60,000 nucleotides of DNA from Symsagittifera roscoffensis (taxonomy: Eukaryota; Xenacoelomorpha; Acoela; Convolutidae). This document shows, one piece after another, positions 55,739 to 60,000 of the stretch. The stretch spans positions 45,305,448 to 45,365,447 of the forward strand of contig NC_087069.1 of NCBI RefSeq assembly GCF_963678635.1. The letters run 5' to 3'. Position numbers and translations under genes: made by a program. The notes beneath the pieces are model-generated. The model did not search any database. It worked only from the letters and a program-made list of their open reading frames with translations, and was not told the DNA's origin. How positions within the stretch are numbered: position 1 is the first letter of the stretch; each line of letters opens with the position of its first letter.

Positions 55739-56950
55739 ATATCTAAAGGTCATAGTTGACGCATTTACACTTTACGTAGCACAACCCAGTAACCCATTGT
55801 GATGCTTAATGTGCATACACAACAGTTTATGAACACTGGATAGCCAAATTCGGATTACCCGTAATCCTCGTTACAGACAATGGCACTAATATTGAAAACA
55901 ACGAAAATGTCACATTATGCCACTTCTATAATAATGAACACAAACCATTTACATCTCATGCACCTTGGACTAATGGACTAGTCGAAGTTATGAACGTTCA
56001 ATACAGGAATATTTCAGATGTATCATTAACGGAAACGACACACGATAAACTGAATGGTCAACAGATGTAAAACTCTTCCCTTTATCTCATAATTCACAAA
56101 TCACAACAACTTTAGGACTGTCACCATACAAAGTTATTTTCATCCAAAAACCACGAAAAACGATAAGGTTCACAGCAAATTCTTTAAAAAGTACACAAGG
56201 CTATTGTCAACTCACTAAAGAATCAATATGTTACAATCTACCACTGGAAATCCACGATGAAGACCACTTTCATCATCCATAAATTTTAAAAATAGCTTCC
56301 GGTACACATACCGAATCGATTTTACACAGAGATAAAAAGCACATTGACATTTGTCAAAAAGTACCAAATAATTGTTACAAGACAAAATATAGATTCCCAA
56401 ATAAATTCTCGATTCAAATCAGCTACAAACTTAAAAATAGGAACATATGTTTTAGTTCCGATTTCTACAGCACAAAAACGAATTTCAAAAACAATAACAA
56501 CCACTCCGAAAAGGAACAAATCAAATAATTGACAAACTCACTGATATAACATACAGACTTACAGATTCAGACAAAAAAGAAATAGTTCAACACAGAAGCA
56601 ATCTTTCACCTTACTTAATAATCAAAAGAGTACGCCCTTCGCGAATAAACTCAATTATACTCCTTTACAGGATTAAAAATTGTTCAAAATAATTCCGATT
56701 ACAAACGAAATCAAAGCACTGATATAAACTTTAACCTAAATTAATTAGAACAAAAAATAATAAAACGGAATTGAATCAACAAACATCTTCAAATTTAGAT
56801 AAAAAAGATACCTCAAACAGAAAAAATTGAAAATTAGTAGAAAACATTCAACCACAAGATCAAAAAGAAAAATCTCAACATAGACAATCATCGCGACTTC
56901 AGAATCAGCCTCGAAAAGGTTATGAATCATTCATTCCCTAATCTAAAACA
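55739..56950 (+). pseudogene. integrase core and C-terminal remnant lacking the zinc domain
   Basis: The catalytic acids are visible: Asp in IVDAFTLYV (55758-55760), Asp in VTDNGTN (55876-55878) and Glu in NGLVEVMN (55984-55986). The last two are in one frame with exactly 35 residues between them, the D,D(35)E spacing of retroelement integrases; the first Asp is one frame off. The His2Cys2 zinc domain that should come first is missing: the RNase H end runs straight into the core. The C-terminal part continues to about 56950 with several stops. Confidence 0.85.
56177..56417 (+). repeat. integrase C-terminal segment duplicated at the window end, copy 1
   Basis: It matches 59759-60000 except for two substitutions and one extra A in the second copy. 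The copies are in direct orientation, about 3.58 kb apart. Confidence 0.95.
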
Positions 56951-59757
56951 TTAAGGCAAGTTGAATTTCAGAAACCACTTCAAATTTAATTTTCTCGTTG
57001 TCACCTCTTAAAATCAATTTAAACACCAGTACATTTTCTCAATTTTCATGCTGAAAACGCACTCGAACAATTTAGTTCAAGTTCAGCAAATTACAATCTT
57101 TTTGAACCATCACCTCATTTTATAACACAACTTTTTTAGCCGATAAAATTTAACCTTCAAGCATATCTCTAACTACAACTGAAAAACCTCATTATCAAAA
57201 GTAAGCAACCCATTAAAAAATGACAATTAAAATAAATCAAATCTCAATATTCAAGCCCTCCCCTATCAAGTAGAGTAAAGATCAACAATAATTTCCTAAC
57301 TTAGACCTCAAAACTCCCAAAACAAGTACGAATTTTTCTTAGATACCCCCACCCAACCAATACAAAACTAGGAAAACCCTCGCGAGACCACAATCTTCCC
57401 TTCAACAAAAATTGCCAAAACCCAACCCACTTGTCAAAAAACCAATAAATAACCCAACCACACTCGAATTCAGCCTTAAAGAATCACTTCAACGGAACGA
57501 GCCATTTCTTCAAATGCTTTTTTTGCGAACAGTCAGCCATTTTAAAGACATTTTTTCAAATTTTTTTTGCAATCAGTTTTCTTTTTCAAACTCTGTATAA
57601 TATTAATTGCCGATACCCTAGAAATACTCATCCTCCTCCTGATAATTTTTTGCAATTTTTTCATCATGTTTTATTCCCTATCCCAAAACTACATTATTTT
57701 GCAAAAATTTTTGACTTCCTACTCAGGTACAATAATTCAGTAACTATCTATATGTTCCAAATTTTTTTCAGCAGAACCAATTTTTTTCTATTTTTCATAA
57801 TTTTTCTTATATTTCTGAAAACATTCATAATGACAATATGCAAATGTATAAAAAAAGCTTTCATCACTCTCGCATTGGCAATCAAGCTTTTAACTCTCTT
57901 CATCGAAGAATACTACAATAAACAAAAAATTCCTTGTAAATAGTCGTCTCCAGCACGCACCTCTAAGCGAACAACAAAACGAACCAGTATATAATTGAAA
58001 TCTCCCTCTCCAACAAGATCTTAATAGAGTAAGACATCAAAGCCAAAATCAAAACACAATTGAAATAAACAGACGAATTATACATCCAAGACGAAAAAGA
58101 AGTTTGCAAAACCCTGGAGTTCAATTCAACATACCTCAGTCACCGATAGCAAATCCCATAGACCTCTCCAGCAGTACAATTCAAAGTACTATCCAACCGC
58201 ATCACAACCAAGCACTTCAAACATCACATCAGATTACTTAGGTTCAATCCCACAACTGAAAAATTTCGAGAAAATCCTTTTATTCCCCCAGCTACTACAG
58301 ATTATCGCCCCAATTGGATGACACAAGTCTTCACTCAAGGTGAACCAGATTTATTAAACGACCCAATTGACGTTTCATCTGACACAACCTAACCACTACC
58401 AGAAACACTTTCACTTCCCTCAACCCCCTCCCTGAGTCAAAACTCACCAACACCATTTCCTTTGAATTTTCCTACAAATCTCGGTGCTCGATATCGAGAA
58501 CATTCATATAACAACATACCCCTACAATTAGCTTGGAAAACATTCTTAGCACCTCTTCTCCACTATTTGGTCAACAACACAGAAGCAGTAGATTATACAA
58601 CTGGGCAATAAACATATTACAATACAGACACGATATCCACAAAGAAATACAAGAACATAACATACAAATACTACAACAGGATAAGTTAAAACTAAAATTC
58701 GAAATCACAGTAAGACTGAGTAATATAATTCAACATTCATTGCCCCTAGCCCGTCCAATTAAAACAGCTCAATTCTTACCTCCTCCATTTCTAACAACGG
58801 AAATCATCTACAAATGCGATAGATACGCCAAAAAGACAATCGGATATATAATTTTTTATAACCCATATTCAGGATTACTCTTAACCTTCGTATGTTTCAA
58901 AGATACTCATATTTCAGACCCTTCTTTTTCTTAATTTTCAGAAAGAAATCACAATCCTTCCCCCCGACCAAGACCTCAGGGTTTACCAGTCACACACTAT
59001 GACTGTGAAGAAAACGAGCAAAAAACACTACATAAATACGCAAAAAATCAAGTCACACAATGCCAATCCGAACCACAGGCTAGAGATACCAGAGCCATAA
59101 AAGCTACACTCTACTCGAAAGCAGCAGCTACACCACTAACAGGATATGAATTCACATCGACATTCTCCGAAAAGAAAGTACATTGATCGCAAGTCTCAAA
59201 CGGAAATATAAATAAATTAGATCATGAATCTTTCTAACAGAATATTATCCAAAGACGTTTACTTCTCAGCTCTGACAATTATAAAAACAAATTTCTCAGA
59301 TTAAAAATCACATCAAACAAAGGCACAAACAGAAGATTGGTAAACTTTCCTAACTGTGCACATCAAGCCGAACTTGAAAGATACAAAGGCCATATAAGAC
59401 TAGCTGATAAATTTGCATTCCACGGCGCACACGGAAAGTTAACTTACGATCTTCATGATAAAAAGTGGATAACATACATTGAATTGAACAATCCCTCAAA
59501 TTAGAATGCAAACACAAAAAAATAACGGATATTAAGAAATAATGTTTTTTGATTGGAAAATCAATTTGCAAAAATACAATTGACACGAGATCCATTAGAT
59601 GACACTATAACTAACAAGGAATCAGACTGCCTTGCAAAAATGACCAAGGATACTACGATTCCACTACAAGAACACCAGCAACAATTGTTTGGTTTCCTGA
59701 AGACACATGTACCACATTTCAAGCAGCAAAAATCCACGCTAAAATGATATAATTCCT
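56951..59757 (+). pseudogene. third-ORF region of the retroelement, possibly envelope-like
   Basis: Interrupted + strand frames downstream of integrase, where env-bearing Ty3/gypsy elements place a third gene. Seen: a strongly hydrophobic segment (57750-57910), a basic RRKR at 58089-58100 resembling a furin-type site, a 133-codon frame (58533-58934) and a Cys-bearing stretch after HYDCEENEQ (near 59000). There are multiple stops. The order (hydrophobic segment before the basic site) is not that of a simple envelope gene, so rearrangement or another function is possible. Low certainty. Confidence 0.4.
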
Positions 59758-59758
59758 T

Positions 59759-60000
59759 AAATTCTTTAAAAAGTACACAAGGCTATTGTCAACTCACTAA
59801 AGAATCAATTTGTTACAATCTACCACTGGAAATCCACGATGAAGACCACTTTCATCATCCATAAATTTTAAAAATAGCTTCCGGTACACATACCGAATCG
59901 ATTTTACACAGAGATAAAAAGCACATTGACATTTGTCAAAAAAGTACCAAATAATTGTTACAAGACAAAATATAGATTCCCAAATAAATTTTCGATTCAA
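59759..60000 (+). repeat. integrase C-terminal segment, copy 2 (runs off the window)
   Basis: A near-identical copy of 56177-56417, joined abruptly to the third-ORF region at about 59758. It may be the start of a second element copy or a local duplication. Confidence 0.95.

Larger units (their letters stand above)
47250..60000 (+). mobile_element. degenerate Ty3/gypsy-like retroelement remains
   Basis: Composition turns A-rich on the + strand and stays so to the window end. In order there are stop-riddled frames (47.2-51.4 kb) and a Gag-like region (51.4-53.2), a retropepsin motif (53.40), RT (54.4-55.2), RNase H (55.2-55.7), the integrase core and C-terminus (55.74-56.95), then a further ORF region (57.0-59.75). 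The order protease, RT, RNase H, integrase is that of Ty3/gypsy elements and not Ty1/copia. Every part has stops or frameshifts, so this copy cannot be active. I could not locate LTRs; the left limit is approximate. Confidence 0.85.

Overview
The window is AT-rich nuclear DNA of an invertebrate animal. The evidence is split genes with GT-AG introns and matching phases, a cytoplasmic ribosomal protein S29 (uS14) gene, a Cappuccino/FMN-class formin, a mitochondrial rRNA methyltransferase, an SRR1-like gene, tRNA-derived SINE-like repeats, a mariner-like transposon and a Ty3/gypsy-type retroelement. I cannot place it in a phylum from the sequence alone.

Layout. (1) 1.6-18.7 kb, + strand: one large gene assembled here from 11 exons whose phases all agree. 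It encodes at least 1538 residues of Gln/His- and Ser-rich low-complexity protein with a basic nuclear-localisation-like stretch and an acidic C-terminal part. I do not recognise the family; a nuclear regulator is inferred. Its introns carry a degenerate ~160-190 bp repeat array, SINEs and other dispersed repeats. (2) 20.8-28.5 kb, + strand: a four-exon formin gene of about 1217 residues. The coiled coil, the polyproline FH1, the complete FH2 and the basic tail all lie in the last exon. (3) 29.3-31.5 kb: an unclassified non-coding element of distinct composition, with a shorter inverted relative at 42.1-43.1 kb. Between the two copies lie RPS29 (31.9-32.5 kb), an SRR1-like gene (36.1-36.9 kb), a Tc1/mariner-superfamily element with perfect 25-bp ends and a broken transposase (37.2-38.6 kb), and an MRM3-like methyltransferase (40.1-41.4 kb). 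(4) 44.5-46.4 kb: a 108-bp tandem array of 10 units. Its distal unit overlaps a predicted terminal exon of a small two-exon minus-strand gene, so the array looks like an amplified 3' coding exon. (5) about 47.2 kb to the end: A-rich remains of a Ty3/gypsy-like retroelement on the + strand. Gag, protease, reverse transcriptase, RNase H, integrase and a further ORF region are all recognisable or suspected and all interrupted. A 241-bp piece of the integrase region recurs almost unchanged at the window end.

The host genes look like independent transcription units with no sign of a shared pathway: actin nucleation (formin), cytosolic translation (RPS29), mitochondrial rRNA modification (MRM3-like) and a conserved SRR1 protein. 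I found no clear new multi-gene system. The most distinctive observations are the amplified terminal exon, the inverted pair of unclassified elements, the paired compensating indels in the transposase, the 59-bp-arm foldback at 35 kb and the integrase duplication.
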